In this document: positions 36,422 to 46,400 of the stretch, piece after piece
Position numbering within the stretch: the stretch's first letter is position 1
How the letters are laid out: each line of letters starts with the position of its first letter
Source: Bacteroidota bacterium
Lineage (GTDB): Bacteria; Bacteroidota; Ignavibacteria; Ignavibacteriales; Ignavibacteriaceae
Length of the DNA: 64,000 bases
Assembly (NCBI GenBank): GCA_021777835.1
Contig: JAJYDC010000006.1
Location: 1-64,000 of the forward strand
Direction of reading: 5' to 3'
Program-made: the position numbers and the translations under genes
Notes under the pieces: model-generated
What the model saw: the letters and a program-made list of their open reading frames with translations, nothing else
The model's database searches: none
What the model was told of the DNA's origin: nothing

Positions 36422-38445
36422 GTTATCGGTAATTTAATTTTAAACATTGTTCCATTATTAATTTGACTCTTTACTTCTATTGAGCCGTTATGCTGGCTAA
36501 TAATCTTCTGGGATATGCTTAGCCCTAAACCATTGCCGTCCTTCTTAGTTGTATAATATAAATCGAATATCCTCTTTAATCGATCTTCGGGAATACCTGT
36601 ACCGTTGTCTTCTACAACAATAATAAAATTGTCTTCTTTTTTATAGTACTTGATTGAAACTTTTCCTCCATTAGAAACAGCATCCATAGCATTTTGTACT
36701 ACGTTAAGTAATGCCTGTTTCATTAATTCAGGATCAATATTAATTTTCAATGAATTATCATGTATAATTTCAAAGTCAATCTTCTTCAACTTAGACTGAT
36801 CTATAAATAATTGATATATTCCATCAAAAAAGGTTTTAGCATTAATCCTTTGCTGCTGAATTTCCAAAGGCTTCGCATAGTTTAGAAACTGAGTAATGAT
36901 CCTATTTATTCGGGTTACTTCATCCTTAAGAATCATGGTAATTGACGAGTATTCTTCAGTATCAGCTGCCGGCTTAAATTCTTTATTTAACCTTTGAGCT
37001 ATCATTCCGATAGCATTGATAGGGTTACGAATTTCATGTGCAACTCCTGAGGCAAGTTCTCCCATTGCCACAAGCTTTTCCTGACGTCTTGTCTGATCTT
37101 CTAAATCCTTTCTCTCCGTATAATCCTTGATTACAATTGTAAAATTTTCTATCTCACCCTTGTCGTTAGTATTTCTACTTATGTTTAACGACAAGTATTT
37201 CATCTGTCCATCAATTTCTATTAACTTTTGAATATCGTCTGTATCGCTATCTTGATTTAATATTTCATCAGTAATAAAATCTACCGCACCAGTTGAGCCT
37301 TCATTTAATTTATGATTAATTACAGCATCACTTTTAATCTTAAATAGATCTTCTGCAGATTTATTAAATAGTGTAATCGTGTTATCAATATTAATTACAA
37401 TCACTGCCTCGCCCATATTTTCCAATACAGTGCCTGTGAAAGTCTTAAACTTGCTGAATTCCTTTGACACTGTCTTTAGATTTTGGGTTGTAAATATTAT
37501 GCTTAATACTATAATAGAAATAGCTGCCAGCAATAGGGAAATAACTATCATTCTCCGGTACATCTTGGCTTCTATATTTTTTACCTCATCTAGAGAAATA
37601 CCGATTCTATATATGCCTATAATGTCACCTTCGATCTCCAAACGCTTGACGACTTCATACACCTCTTGATCATTGAACGTAGCTAACCTTATGAATATTG
37701 AATCCAAGTGCATTGCCCTTCCGAGAAATTCATCTCCTGTTATTGGGTCCATCGACTTAACGCTTGTACTTGCAGCAAGTATTCCTTCAGTATCCTGCAG
37801 AGCGATATATTCAATACCCGCATTATCCGCAATATCACGGATAATTCTGCCTATACCTATTTTCTTTCTAAACTCAAGAAAATCTTTTGCATCAAGATTA
37901 ATAACTATAGCACCTCTATCGTGGACTCTTGCAACGGCAACTGCAAATCTTTCTCCCTCAACGTACTGGGCGTTTTTCAATCCAATGACCATCTCATTTG
38001 TTTCTCCCGTTAGGATTGGCTTTAACTCGTTAAACCTGTTTACATTTCCTTCGGGATGAATATGACCAGGTAAAGGAATACGGTTGGATAATATCCTGTT
38101 TCCTTTTTTATCAAATATATTAATTCTGTATAGTTTATTTACTTTCCCTATTTGTGTGAGGCTTTGTTCGGACAGTAGATTCAGACTGTCTAAGTTTCTA
38201 ATTAACCTTGCATTATCTAAAAGACGCTCGGCGATTAGGTTTTCTATCTCATTACTTGAACTAAGAGTGTTTAAGCTGCTTAAAGAAATTGTCTCAATAA
38301 GTGATGAGGATTGCTCTGAAAGTACACGGAATATTTCCTTTTTACTTTCATTTAATTCAAAGTAGGCTGAGGTAATCATTACAATTCCGATTATTACGGA
38401 AATGATTATAACGATTTTAGGCTGCAGCTTAAATCTGTTTTTCAT
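36418..38445 (-). CDS. Membrane sensor histidine kinase
   Basis: About 675 residues. First membrane span IVIIISVIIGIVMITSAYF, then a ~260-residue periplasmic sensor region, second span MIVISLLLAAISIIVLSIIF (~302-322), a PAS domain (TVLENMGEAVIVINIDNTITLFNKSAEDLF), HisKA with H-box GVAHEIRNPINAIG, and HATPase with NVVQNAMDAV, DNGTGIP and NGLGLSIS. This is the NtrB/ZraS layout. I chose the ATG at 38445 over the TTG at 38454. Overlaps the response regulator downstream. Signal unknown. Confidence 0.95.
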   Translation of the reverse strand: MKNRFKLQPKIVIIISVIIGIVMITSAYFELNESKKEIFRVLSEQSSSLIETISLSSLNTLSSSNEIENLIAERLLDNARLIRNLDSLNLLSEQSLTQIGKVNKLYRINIFDKKGNRILSNRIPLPGHIHPEGNVNRFNELKPILTGETNEMVIGLKNAQYVEGERFAVAVARVHDRGAIVINLDAKDFLEFRKKIGIGRIIRDIADNAGIEYIALQDTEGILAASTSVKSMDPITGDEFLGRAMHLDSIFIRLATFNDQEVYEVVKRLEIEGDIIGIYRIGISLDEVKNIEAKMYRRMIVISLLLAAISIIVLSIIFTTQNLKTVSKEFSKFKTFTGTVLENMGEAVIVINIDNTITLFNKSAEDLFKIKSDAVINHKLNEGSTGAVDFITDEILNQDSDTDDIQKLIEIDGQMKYLSLNISRNTNDKGEIENFTIVIKDYTERKDLEDQTRRQEKLVAMGELASGVAHEIRNPINAIGMIAQRLNKEFKPAADTEEYSSITMILKDEVTRINRIITQFLNYAKPLEIQQQRINAKTFFDGIYQLFIDQSKLKKIDFEIIHDNSLKINIDPELMKQALLNVVQNAMDAVSNGGKVSIKYYKKEDNFIIVVEDNGTGIPEDRLKRIFDLYYTTKKDGNGLGLSISQKIISQHNGSIEVKSQINNGTMFKIKLPIT

Positions 38446-38632
38446 GTTAAACAATCTTTTTACACCCTTTTATAAAACAATTTAAATACCACTATTATAA
38501 GATTATAAAATTTATAACAATTACATAATAATATTTATCGACCTTAATGTCGCCACTTTACGCCTGAATAGTCGAAGCTGATCTTTAATATATATATTTC
38601 CTTCAATTTAGATCTATAACTAAATATTTTAA

Positions 38633-38648
38633 TGGCACTCCAATTGAA
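38633..38648 (+). promoter_or_regulatory. Candidate sigma54 promoter of the 128-aa Asp-rich gene
   Basis: TGGCAC (38633-38638), five bases, TTGAA (38644-38648). Transcription would start near 38660, about 35 nt before the ATG, leaving room for the strong AAAGGAG. The inverted repeat CGAC-N6-GTCG (38539-38552) lies ~80 bp further upstream, where an activator could bind. The gene is divergent from the sigma54 two-component system that would be its natural activator. Confidence 0.5.
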
Positions 38649-38694
38649 TATACACCTTTTGTAAATATCAACATAAAATTAAAGGAGTTATATC

Positions 38695-39081
38695 ATGAAA
38701 ACCACATCAAGAATGTTCATTGCCTTCAGTCTTGTTTTATTACTTGGATTATTTTTCTTAAGCAGCAATTCTTTTGCTCAGCAAAATAAAGGACCGAGGA
38801 CCGGCATGGGTTTCGTCGATGCGAATGGCGACGGTATAAATGACAGAGCGATTGATTCTGACGGCGATGGAATAATAAATTGCCTAGACTCTGACTATGT
38901 TCGCCCATTGGATGGAAGCGGAAATAAATTTATGAAAGGCAGAGGATCCAATTCTGGCAATGTACCCGGAAAACACAGCTTAGGTCCTAATACGGGTAGC
39001 GGCTATGGTACAGGATCGGGAACCGGAATATGTGACGGCACTGGTCCTAAAGGAAATGCTCAAAGAAGCGGACGAAAGTAG
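38695..39081 (+). CDS. Secreted Asp/Gly-rich protein with calcium-loop-like repeats
   Basis: 128 residues. Signal peptide ending SNSFAQQ, then DANGDGINDRAIDSDGDGIINCLDSDY, two or three Asp-rich loops of thrombospondin type 3 style (DxDGDGxxD), then a Gly/Ser-rich tail (GRGSNSGNVPGKHS, TGSGYGTGSGTGI). A strong AAAGGAG precedes the ATG and a 12-bp hairpin follows the stop, so it is a single-gene unit. It is divergent from the kinase/regulator operon. Calcium binding is inferred from the loops; function unknown. Confidence 0.75.
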   Translation: MKTTSRMFIAFSLVLLLGLFFLSSNSFAQQNKGPRTGMGFVDANGDGINDRAIDSDGDGIINCLDSDYVRPLDGSGNKFMKGRGSNSGNVPGKHSLGPNTGSGYGTGSGTGICDGTGPKGNAQRSGRK

Positions 39082-39094
39082 TTTTCTAATCAAT

Positions 39095-39124
39095 AATGAG
39101 CAGCAGATAATACTGCTGCTCATT
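39095..39124 (+). terminator. Hairpin after the 128-aa Asp-rich gene
   Basis: A perfect 12-bp stem AATGAGCAGCAG / CTGCTGCTCATT with loop ATAATA, 13 bp after the stop. The following ACTTATTTT is a weak T-tract. Confidence 0.7.
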
Positions 39125-39463
39125 ACTTATTTTAAATATGCTATTCAATCCTTTGCTTGATTAAGACTTTTCAATTTAACAACTTTGTTCTAGCCAAGCA
39201 TTTGATCTTATCTCGTGTAACTAATAACCAAATAATTGATACCGACTCTTTCAGCAAATCATTCACCTAGCTTAAACAAAAGCATTATACGAATACCTTG
39301 GTAAACATCTTGAATACGTTCCTCTATCTATATTAGCTAAGTGTGATTCTAATATTAAAGTAATCAATTTACTGAAATTCAACACCGCACATTAGATTTA
39401 GTTATTTTATAACTTTTGGGACAATTTCTTAATTGAATACTTTAAAAAGAAAACAGTAATAAA
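39125..39463. other. Intergenic stretch, nothing recognised
   Basis: About 340 A+T-rich bases between the hairpin and the VOC gene at 39464. No convincing small gene, repeat or promoter motif. Confidence 0.35.
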
Positions 39464-40024
39464 TTGTCAGGTATTAATTATCTTTACAATCAAAAATTTC
39501 AACAATTAACAAGAGATAAGTATCCATTGAAAACTATTATTCACCCGGAAGTTAAAATTGGACATATTCATTTATCAGTAGCTGATCTTGAGCGCTCATT
39601 AAAGTTTTACCGCGACTTGCTCGGCTTTGAAGTGACATCATATTTCGGTGACTCTGCCGTATTCTTATCTGCCGGCGGTTATCATCATCATATCGGATTA
39701 AATACATGGCGCGGTTCTAACGCTACTCCACCCCCGCCCGGACATACGGGGCTTTACCATTTTGCCATACTTTTTCCAAGTAGATTAGAACTTGCCAGGG
39801 TATTAAAGAAATTATATGAAGTAAATTATCCTCTTGAGGGTGCTTCCGATCACGGTGTTTCAGAATCAATTTATCTTACTGATCCGGACGGCAACGGCGT
39901 TGAGCTTTATGCTGACCGCATTCTTGACCAATGGCCTATCGATGAGGAAGGTCATCTGCAAATGGTGACTAAACATCTGGATATTTTGGACTTGCTATCA
40001 GAACTTGATAGCGAAGGAAGCTAA
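39464..40024 (+). CDS. VOC family dioxygenase-like protein (CatE-like)
   Basis: 186 residues with one extended VOC module: HPEVKIGHIHLSVADLERSLKFYRDLLGFEV, the second metal-ligand region GLYHFAILFPSRLELARVLKKL, and DHGVSESIYLTDPDGNGVELYADR. His in GHIHLS, His in LYHFAI and Glu in NGVELY are the expected metal ligands. It resembles Bacillus-type catechol 2,3-dioxygenase-like/glyoxalase proteins, but the substrate is uncertain. The start is a TTG without a clear ribosome-binding site; a downstream start is possible. Stands alone. Confidence 0.88.
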   Translation: MSGINYLYNQKFQQLTRDKYPLKTIIHPEVKIGHIHLSVADLERSLKFYRDLLGFEVTSYFGDSAVFLSAGGYHHHIGLNTWRGSNATPPPPGHTGLYHFAILFPSRLELARVLKKLYEVNYPLEGASDHGVSESIYLTDPDGNGVELYADRILDQWPIDEEGHLQMVTKHLDILDLLSELDSEGS

Positions 40025-40108
40025 TAAACGTAAGATTTGAACACTTGAATATTTAGCAGAGTCATTTCCAAGCCCAATAAAATATATTACTATAAATCCA
40101 GGCGTTTT

Positions 40109-41341
40109 TTAGTGAAGAAATATATAATAGACGAGAACATTAGCTATAGTTAGAGGAATTCCAATCTTTGCAAAGTCAATAAATGTTAATGTATCTCCAG
40201 TTCTCTTTTCTGCATTCTGAATGATTATAATATTGCTTGCTGCACCAAGTATAAAGAGATTCCCAGCAATAGTGCTACCTGCCGATAATGCAAGCATTCC
40301 CCTAGTTCCTACTCCAAGTCTCATTAGTAGGGGGAGATACAAAGCCACTAATGGAACATTTGAGATCAATTGACTTAGAATTACGCTTACACTTAAAATC
40401 ATGGGAGTTGATTTTAAGTTAAATGTTGTTCCTTCAATGCCCTTTTGGAATATCCCGCTATTCCATACGCTTTGCATCAGAATGAACATTGCTGCAAAGA
40501 AGATCAATGTATGCCAATCAATCTTTTTAATAATTTGAAATCTATTCCTATCAAAAAGAACAATTGGCAAAGCAGCAATTACAGCAATATCTGTTAATCT
40601 AAAATCATAATTTAGTTTAAAAGATATTAATGCAATTTTTAGCGCCACCAATACAAGGATTAAAACTAAAGATACTTTTGAAAGCATTGCCAGTCTATTA
40701 TCGTGAATAGGCTGAGGAGGAATGCTTGTTAACCTCTTTTTGAATTCCTTCCTAAAGAATAGCTTAAGAAGTAAATAAGCAAAGAACAGATTTAGAATAG
40801 TTGGAATAAACAAGAATTTAAGAAATTTAACAAAAGAATCCTTAATTCCTCCATTAACTGCAATTATTAGATTCTGCGGGTTACCTATGGGGCTCATTAC
40901 GCTGCCTATAGTTACTGCAAAAGCCAAAGCAAGTAATAAAATTTTAGATTCAATTTTGTTCCGTTTAGCAACAAGCAAGACTGCTGGGGTTCCAATTATT
41001 GCAATAGTATCGTTCATCAAGAATGAAGATGCAATTCCCATAGTGAATAAAATAATTAGAATTATAAGATCTAAAGATTTTGCGCGATTAAATAAGAGAT
41101 AAGAAAGGTGGGATAGAAAACCGCTTTCCTCGAGTGCCCGTCCTACGATAAACATACCGAGCAGAAATATAATTACATCAAAGTTAATTGAACGAAATGA
41201 ATCAGGAAATGAGATTTGTCCCGTAAATAGAACAACAATGGCACCGCCAAGCATTATCTGCCATATTTGTAATTTTATTTCTCCTACCTGACGAATAGCA
41301 ATAAGAATAAAAACTACTAATAGAATAATAAAAGAAATCAT
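40109..41341 (-). CDS. SLC13/ArsB-NhaD superfamily permease
   Basis: 410 residues with about 10-11 membrane spans. Two family motifs are visible: SSFLMNDTIAIIGTPAVLLVAKR in the first half and GSVMSPIGNPQNLI after it, with LSQLISNVPLVALYLPLL and LSAGSTIAGNLFILGAASNIIII as the second inverted repeat. Ion-transporter superfamily members carry arsenite, Na+/H+, citrate or phosphate; the cargo cannot be told. It begins 1 bp after the Nudix gene, so the two are one operon. Confidence 0.9.
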   Translation of the reverse strand: MISFIILLVVFILIAIRQVGEIKLQIWQIMLGGAIVVLFTGQISFPDSFRSINFDVIIFLLGMFIVGRALEESGFLSHLSYLLFNRAKSLDLIILIILFTMGIASSFLMNDTIAIIGTPAVLLVAKRNKIESKILLLALAFAVTIGSVMSPIGNPQNLIIAVNGGIKDSFVKFLKFLFIPTILNLFFAYLLLKLFFRKEFKKRLTSIPPQPIHDNRLAMLSKVSLVLILVLVALKIALISFKLNYDFRLTDIAVIAALPIVLFDRNRFQIIKKIDWHTLIFFAAMFILMQSVWNSGIFQKGIEGTTFNLKSTPMILSVSVILSQLISNVPLVALYLPLLMRLGVGTRGMLALSAGSTIAGNLFILGAASNIIIIQNAEKRTGDTLTFIDFAKIGIPLTIANVLVYYIFLH

Positions 41342-41342
41342 T

Positions 41343-41807
41343 TTAATAAAAACTAACTAGGTGACTCTTAAGCTTTCCCTTTTCGTATACAAACTTTGCG
41401 CTGAAGAACTTATCTTCTTTTAGCCAATTGAGAAATATTGCATCGCCGTCCCACAGATTTAATGATGTAACTCCTTCATTGGGAATCCATTCAAGAATCC
41501 CTTCTGCCGAATCAATTAACTCACCGGAGAAGTTTTCAGCTGTAAAAACAAACACATACCAATCATCAACTCCGTCAAATAATGGAAACGTAATAAAACC
41601 ATGCAATTTCGGATTAATGATAGTCAATCCGGATTCCTCTTTTACCTCCCTAATAACACAATCTTCGGGAGTTTCTCCTATTTCTAACTTGCCCCCAAGC
41701 CCATTCCACTTACCTTCATGAACATCATTTTCTTTTTTCACACGGTGCAGCATTAAAGTGCTATTTTTCATTCTATCAATGACGTAACATAGAGTTGCAA
41801 GTTTCAT
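41343..41807 (-). CDS. Nudix hydrolase (MutT/8-oxo-dGTPase-like)
   Basis: 154 residues. The Nudix box GGKLEIGETPEDCVIREVKEESGL fits GX5EX7REUXEEXGU exactly. The N-terminus ATLCYVIDRMKNSTLMLHRVKKENDVHEGKWNGLGGK and the later WYVFVFTAENFSG match the 8-oxo-dGTP diphosphatase/YjhB-like group. Probable role: cleaning the nucleotide pool. First gene of a pair with the SLC13 permease. Confidence 0.92.
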   Translation of the reverse strand: MKLATLCYVIDRMKNSTLMLHRVKKENDVHEGKWNGLGGKLEIGETPEDCVIREVKEESGLTIINPKLHGFITFPLFDGVDDWYVFVFTAENFSGELIDSAEGILEWIPNEGVTSLNLWDGDAIFLNWLKEDKFFSAKFVYEKGKLKSHLVSFY

Positions 41808-41946
41808 TATTAATTTTCTTTAATGATTAACAAATGTATTGACACTATTTATTAAGTGCTTTAAGTTTTAGCATAAGAAGAAAAACATTTTCTAAAAATA
41901 GAAATTTATCTTCTTTAAGACAGAAAAAATAATTTAATAATTTATT

Positions 41947-41954
41947 TATATTTG
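41947..41954 (+). promoter_or_regulatory. TATATTTG -7 element of the acidic protein gene
   Basis: TATATTTG matches the Bacteroidota -7 consensus TAnnTTTG. It lies 45 bp before the ATG at 41992, which has AAAGGAG in front. No clear TTG -33 element was seen at the matching distance. Confidence 0.4.
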
Positions 41955-41991
41955 CCGGTAAAGATAATTTTTTTAAAGGAGACTTTTTGTA

Positions 41992-42336
41992 ATGGAAGGC
42001 ATAATAAATTCATCAGAAGAATTTTTTGTGAATATCGAAGAAGAACTATTGAACGATATAATTTGTCAAGAGAATCTTCCATCAAGTGACAAAGTCGAAG
42101 ACTTCAAGATTGACTTAGCTAAAAAGAAAAGCGATCCAGACGAAGATGATGACTATGATGACGAGGACGACTTTGATGATGATGATGATTTCGAAGACGA
42201 AGACGATCTTGAGGATGAAGAAGCTATTGACGAAGACGATCTAAAAGAAGAGCCCACTGAAGAAGAGGATTTCTACGAAGAGGACTTTGATTTCGACGAG
42301 GAAGAAGATGACTTAGAAGGCGATGACAATTTCTAA
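41992..42336 (+). CDS. Highly acidic 114-residue protein
   Basis: The first ~45 residues look structured (GIINSSEEFFVNIEEELLNDIICQ). From about residue 46 the chain is almost wholly Asp/Glu with spaced Phe, Tyr, Leu (DDDFEDEDDLEDEEAIDEDD, EEDFYEEDFDFDEEED). A strong AAAGGAG and a TATATTTG element precede the ATG, so it is a real gene. It ends in a 4-bp overlap with the convergent hldD. The tail recalls the acidic region of the RNA polymerase delta subunit, but no HARE-type domain is visible. Family not recognised. Confidence 0.75.
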   Translation: MEGIINSSEEFFVNIEEELLNDIICQENLPSSDKVEDFKIDLAKKKSDPDEDDDYDDEDDFDDDDDFEDEDDLEDEEAIDEDDLKEEPTEEEDFYEEDFDFDEEEDDLEGDDNF

Positions 42337-43313
42337 TCATCAAGAGAATCAAGATACTTGCTTTTCATTAGGTAGTTCTTTACATAGTCGGTTACGCCTT
42401 CTTCAAGTGAAGAAATAGGACTTAAGTAACCGGCTTTTTTTATCTTATCAAGCCTAGCTTGGGTTAAATACTGATATTTTGATGCCAGGTAAGCTGGCAT
42501 TTCAATGTATTCAATATTTACAGGTTTGTTCAATGCATTAAAGATTGCTGTTACAAGATCATTCCATGTTCTTGACTTACCAGAGCCGACATTAAACAAA
42601 CCGTTTTTATCTTTTTTATCCAAAAAGTATAAAGTCATATCAATAGCATCTTTTACATAAACAAAGTCGCGCAACTGTTCGCCGTCTTTGTATGCTACAT
42701 GCTGTGATTTAAATAATTTAACCTTACCCGTAGTAAGTATCTGATCGTAGGCTTTACTCACTACACTACGCATATCGCCTTTATGATATTCATTAGGGCC
42801 AAAGACATTAAAATATTTTATACCTGCTATTTTATTAATAATATTCTCTTTAATAGCCCAAATATCAAATAGGTTTTTAGAATACCCATACATATTTAAT
42901 GGTCTTAACCGAGGTACAATTGATTCATCGTCGTTAAAGCCAAAAGTGCCGTCACCGTATGTGGCAGCAGAGGAGGCGTATATAAATCTTATATTATTAG
43001 TTATAGAAAACTGTGCAAGTTTTCGTGTGTATTCAAAGTTATTATGCATTAAATGGTCTGCATCTTTTTCCGTCGTTGAAGAGTTCGCACCCATATGAAT
43101 AATAGCTTTAATGCCGTAATCACGAAACATTTCGAGACGATTTATAAATTCATCTTTGTTAATGAAGTCATAGAAGTTTATACCTATAAGGTTTTTCCAT
43201 TTTTCATCTTTACCTAGTTCATCGACTATAATGACATTACTTTCACCAAGCTTATTTAGCCTCCACACAATTGCGCTTCCGATAAAGCCGGCGCCTCCTG
43301 TAACTACGATCAT
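42333..43313 (-). CDS. hldD: ADP-L-glycero-D-manno-heptose 6-epimerase
   Basis: Last step of ADP-heptose synthesis for lipopolysaccharide core. 326 residues, an extended short-chain dehydrogenase. NADP-binding VTGGAGFIGSAIVWRL at the N-terminus, catalytic Ser in IYASSAATYGDG and YxxxK in MYGYSKNLFD, with IKYFNVFGPNEYHKGDMRSVVSK and QLRDFVYVKDAID typical of HldD. Confirms a gram-negative envelope. Convergent with, and overlapping by 4 bp, the acidic protein gene. Confidence 0.94.
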   Translation of the reverse strand: MIVVTGGAGFIGSAIVWRLNKLGESNVIIVDELGKDEKWKNLIGINFYDFINKDEFINRLEMFRDYGIKAIIHMGANSSTTEKDADHLMHNNFEYTRKLAQFSITNNIRFIYASSAATYGDGTFGFNDDESIVPRLRPLNMYGYSKNLFDIWAIKENIINKIAGIKYFNVFGPNEYHKGDMRSVVSKAYDQILTTGKVKLFKSQHVAYKDGEQLRDFVYVKDAIDMTLYFLDKKDKNGLFNVGSGKSRTWNDLVTAIFNALNKPVNIEYIEMPAYLASKYQYLTQARLDKIKKAGYLSPISSLEEGVTDYVKNYLMKSKYLDSLDD

Positions 43314-43362
43314 CTTAAAACTCCAATTAACAAAGAATAATTTTTCTTACTTTCAATTTAAT

Positions 43363-43370
43363 TATATTTG
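43363..43370 (+). promoter_or_regulatory. TATATTTG -7 element upstream of metH
   Basis: TATATTTG, Bacteroidota -7 type, 112 bp before the metH ATG. No -33 TTG at 20 bp. No cobalamin or SAM riboswitch was recognised in the leader. Confidence 0.35.
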
Positions 43371-43482
43371 TAATTGGTTACAAAGAAACGATCCCTAAAA
43401 GGGAATTCCTTTGTGTATAGACAAGACTTAAGCGCATAACATAAAAGCGCAGAGATTATTAAACAAGACAATTAAGATTATA

Positions 43483-46400
43483 ATGGAAAATAAATTAGAA
43501 AAACTAAAAGCTATATTGAAAGAAAGGATTCTCGTCCTAGACGGTGCAATGGGAACGATGATTCAGCGACATAGATTACATGAAGAAGATTTCAGAGGCG
43601 AAAGGTTCAAAGATCATAATTCAGATTTAAAAGGTGATAACGATCTTTTGTCAATTACGCAGCCGAAAATCATTAAAGAAATTCACAATGCTTATCTGCT
43701 AGCGGGGGCAGATATAATAGAGACCAATACTTTCAATTCGACTTCAATCGCCCAATCAGATTATAAATTAGAACATTTAGTTTATGAACTTAATTTTAGT
43801 GCAGCAAAGCTAGCAAGGGAAGCAGCAGAAGAGTTTACCAAGAAGAATCCAAACAAGCCAAGATTTGTTGCAGGTGCATTAGGACCGACCAATAAGACAG
43901 CTTCGCTTTCCCCTGACGTAAACGATCCGGGTTACCGTGCAGTTTCATTCGACCAGCTTGTAGAATCTTATCAAGAGCAAATAAATGGATTGATTGATGG
44001 AGGCGTGGACATTCTTTTAATAGAAACAGTTTTTGATACGCTTAACTGTAAAACAGCAATTTATGCCATCTCAGATTATTGTGAAAAAAACAATCTACAA
44101 ATACCTGTAATGATATCAGGCACAATTGTAGATCAAAGCGGCAGAACATTATCAGGCCAAACAACAGAAGCATTTTGGATCTCGATAGCGCACACAAAAA
44201 ATTTATTGAGTGTTGGATTAAACTGTTCTTTGGGCGCAAAACAGATGCGACCATTTATTGAAGAGCTTTCTCGAATAGCAAATTGTTTTGTTAGTATTTA
44301 TCCAAACGCCGGACTTCCGAATGAGATGGGCGAATATGACGAAACCGCAAGTGAAATGTCGTCAGTACTACAGGAATTTGCTGAGAATAATTTTTTCAAT
44401 ATAGTAGGCGGATGCTGCGGTACAACGCCAGATCACATCAAGTCAATAGCAAATATGGCGGCAACATTCAAGCCGAGAGAAATTCCTATTATTGATCCAT
44501 ATCTAAGATTAAGCGGTTTAGAGCCTCTGGTAATAAGACCTGAAACCAATTTCGTAAATATTGGTGAGAGAACTAATATAACAGGTTCAAAGAAATTTGA
44601 AAGGTTAATATTATCGGGTGATTATGAAAGCGCACTAGCTGTTGCACGAAGTCAAGTCGAGGGCGGCGCACAGGTTTTAGATGTAAACATGGATGAGGGA
44701 TTGATAGACTCTGAAGAAGCAATGAGGAAATTTCTGAACTTACTACAGGCAGAGCCTGATATTGCAAAGCTTCCAATAATGATTGATTCCTCAAAATGGT
44801 CGGTTATAGAAAGCGGATTAAGATGTCTTCAAGGAAAAAGCATTGTAAATTCAATAAGCTTAAAGGAGGGCGAGGAAGTATTTAAGAATCACGCAAGAGA
44901 AGTATTAAAATTTGGTGCGGCTGTAATTGTAATGGCTTTCGATGAGAAAGGTCAAGGAGATACATTACAAAAACGAATTGAGATTTGTAAGCGTGCATAT
45001 AAGATATTGACCGAAGAGATAGGCTTTGCTCCCCAGGATATAATATTTGATCCGAACATTTTGACAATCGGAACGGGCATAGAAGAGCATAATAATTATG
45101 CTGTTGATTATATTGAGACTGTACGTTGGATAAAACAAAATCTTCCGATGGCAAAAGTAAGCGGAGGGGTCAGCAATATTTCTTTTTCATTTAGAGGTAA
45201 TAACGTAGTACGCGAAGCAATGCATTCGGCATTCTTATATCATGCAATAAAGGCTGGAATGGATATGGGCATTGTTAATGCAGGACAGCTTGAAGTGTAT
45301 GAGGAAATTCCAAAAGATCTTTTGATATTAATTGAAGACGTTTTGTTTAACCGTCGAAGCGACTCAACAGAAAGGCTAGTAGAGTTTGCAGAATCAGTAA
45401 AACAAAAAGGAAAAGAAGCAGTAAAGGAAGATGAATGGCGTAATGAGAGTGTTTACGAAAGATTAAAACATGCATTAATTAAAGGGATAGTTGATTATAT
45501 AGAAGAAGATACCGAAGAAGCACGTCAACAATTTGAAAAACCAATCGATGTGATTGAAGGCCCCCTAATGGCGGGAATGAACGTTGTGGGAGATTTATTC
45601 GGTGCTGGCAAAATGTTCTTGCCTCAAGTCGTAAAGAGCGCCAGAGTTATGAAAAAGGCAGTGGCATATTTGATTCCTTATATAGAACAGGAAAAAATTA
45701 ATTCAAATGACACTCGCGAAGCGGGTAAGGTTCTTATGGCGACTGTTAAGGGAGACGTACACGACATTGGAAAGAATATTGTTGGAGTCGTTCTTGGCTG
45801 CAATAATTATTCTGTTATTGATTTGGGAGTAATGGTAAGCACCGAGAAAATTCTTCAGACAGCCATTGACGAAAAGGTAGATGTAATTGGCGTTAGTGGT
45901 TTAATTACTCCATCACTCGAGGAAATGGTACATATAGCAAAGGAAATGGAACGAAGGAGATTAAAACTTCCGCTGCTTATTGGCGGCGCGACAACCTCGC
46001 GCATTCATACAGCAGTAAAGATTGCACCTAATTACAGTGGGGCAACAATACATGTGCTGGATGCTTCACGCAGTGTTCCTGTGGTTAGTAATTTAATTAA
46101 CCCGGATTTGCAGATTAAGACAGCCTTTGAAAATGGTATTAAAGAAGAGTATAAAAAACTTCGAGAAGAGCACTTAAAGAAGAAAGCTGCAAAAACTTTT
46201 ATATCTATTGAAGAGGCAAGAAAAAACAAGTTAAAAATTGATTGGAATAAGGCGGAAATCTTTAGACCCTTGAAAATGGGTATAACAGTTTTAAGAAATT
46301 TTTCATTACATACTTTAAGAAAATATATCGATTGGACTCCATTCTTTTTAACGTGGGAATTAAAAGGAAAGTATCCTGCAATTTTTGATAATGAAAAATA

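Noticed and set aside
37673-38059. 128-codon plus-strand frame opposite the histidine kinase
   Set aside because: Lies wholly inside a well-supported kinase gene on the other strand; no ribosome-binding site or domain.
43314-43482. Cobalamin or SAM riboswitch before metH
   Set aside because: The ~170-bp leader lacks a B12 box or SAM-I-like helices that I can recognise; only a TATATTTG element was seen.
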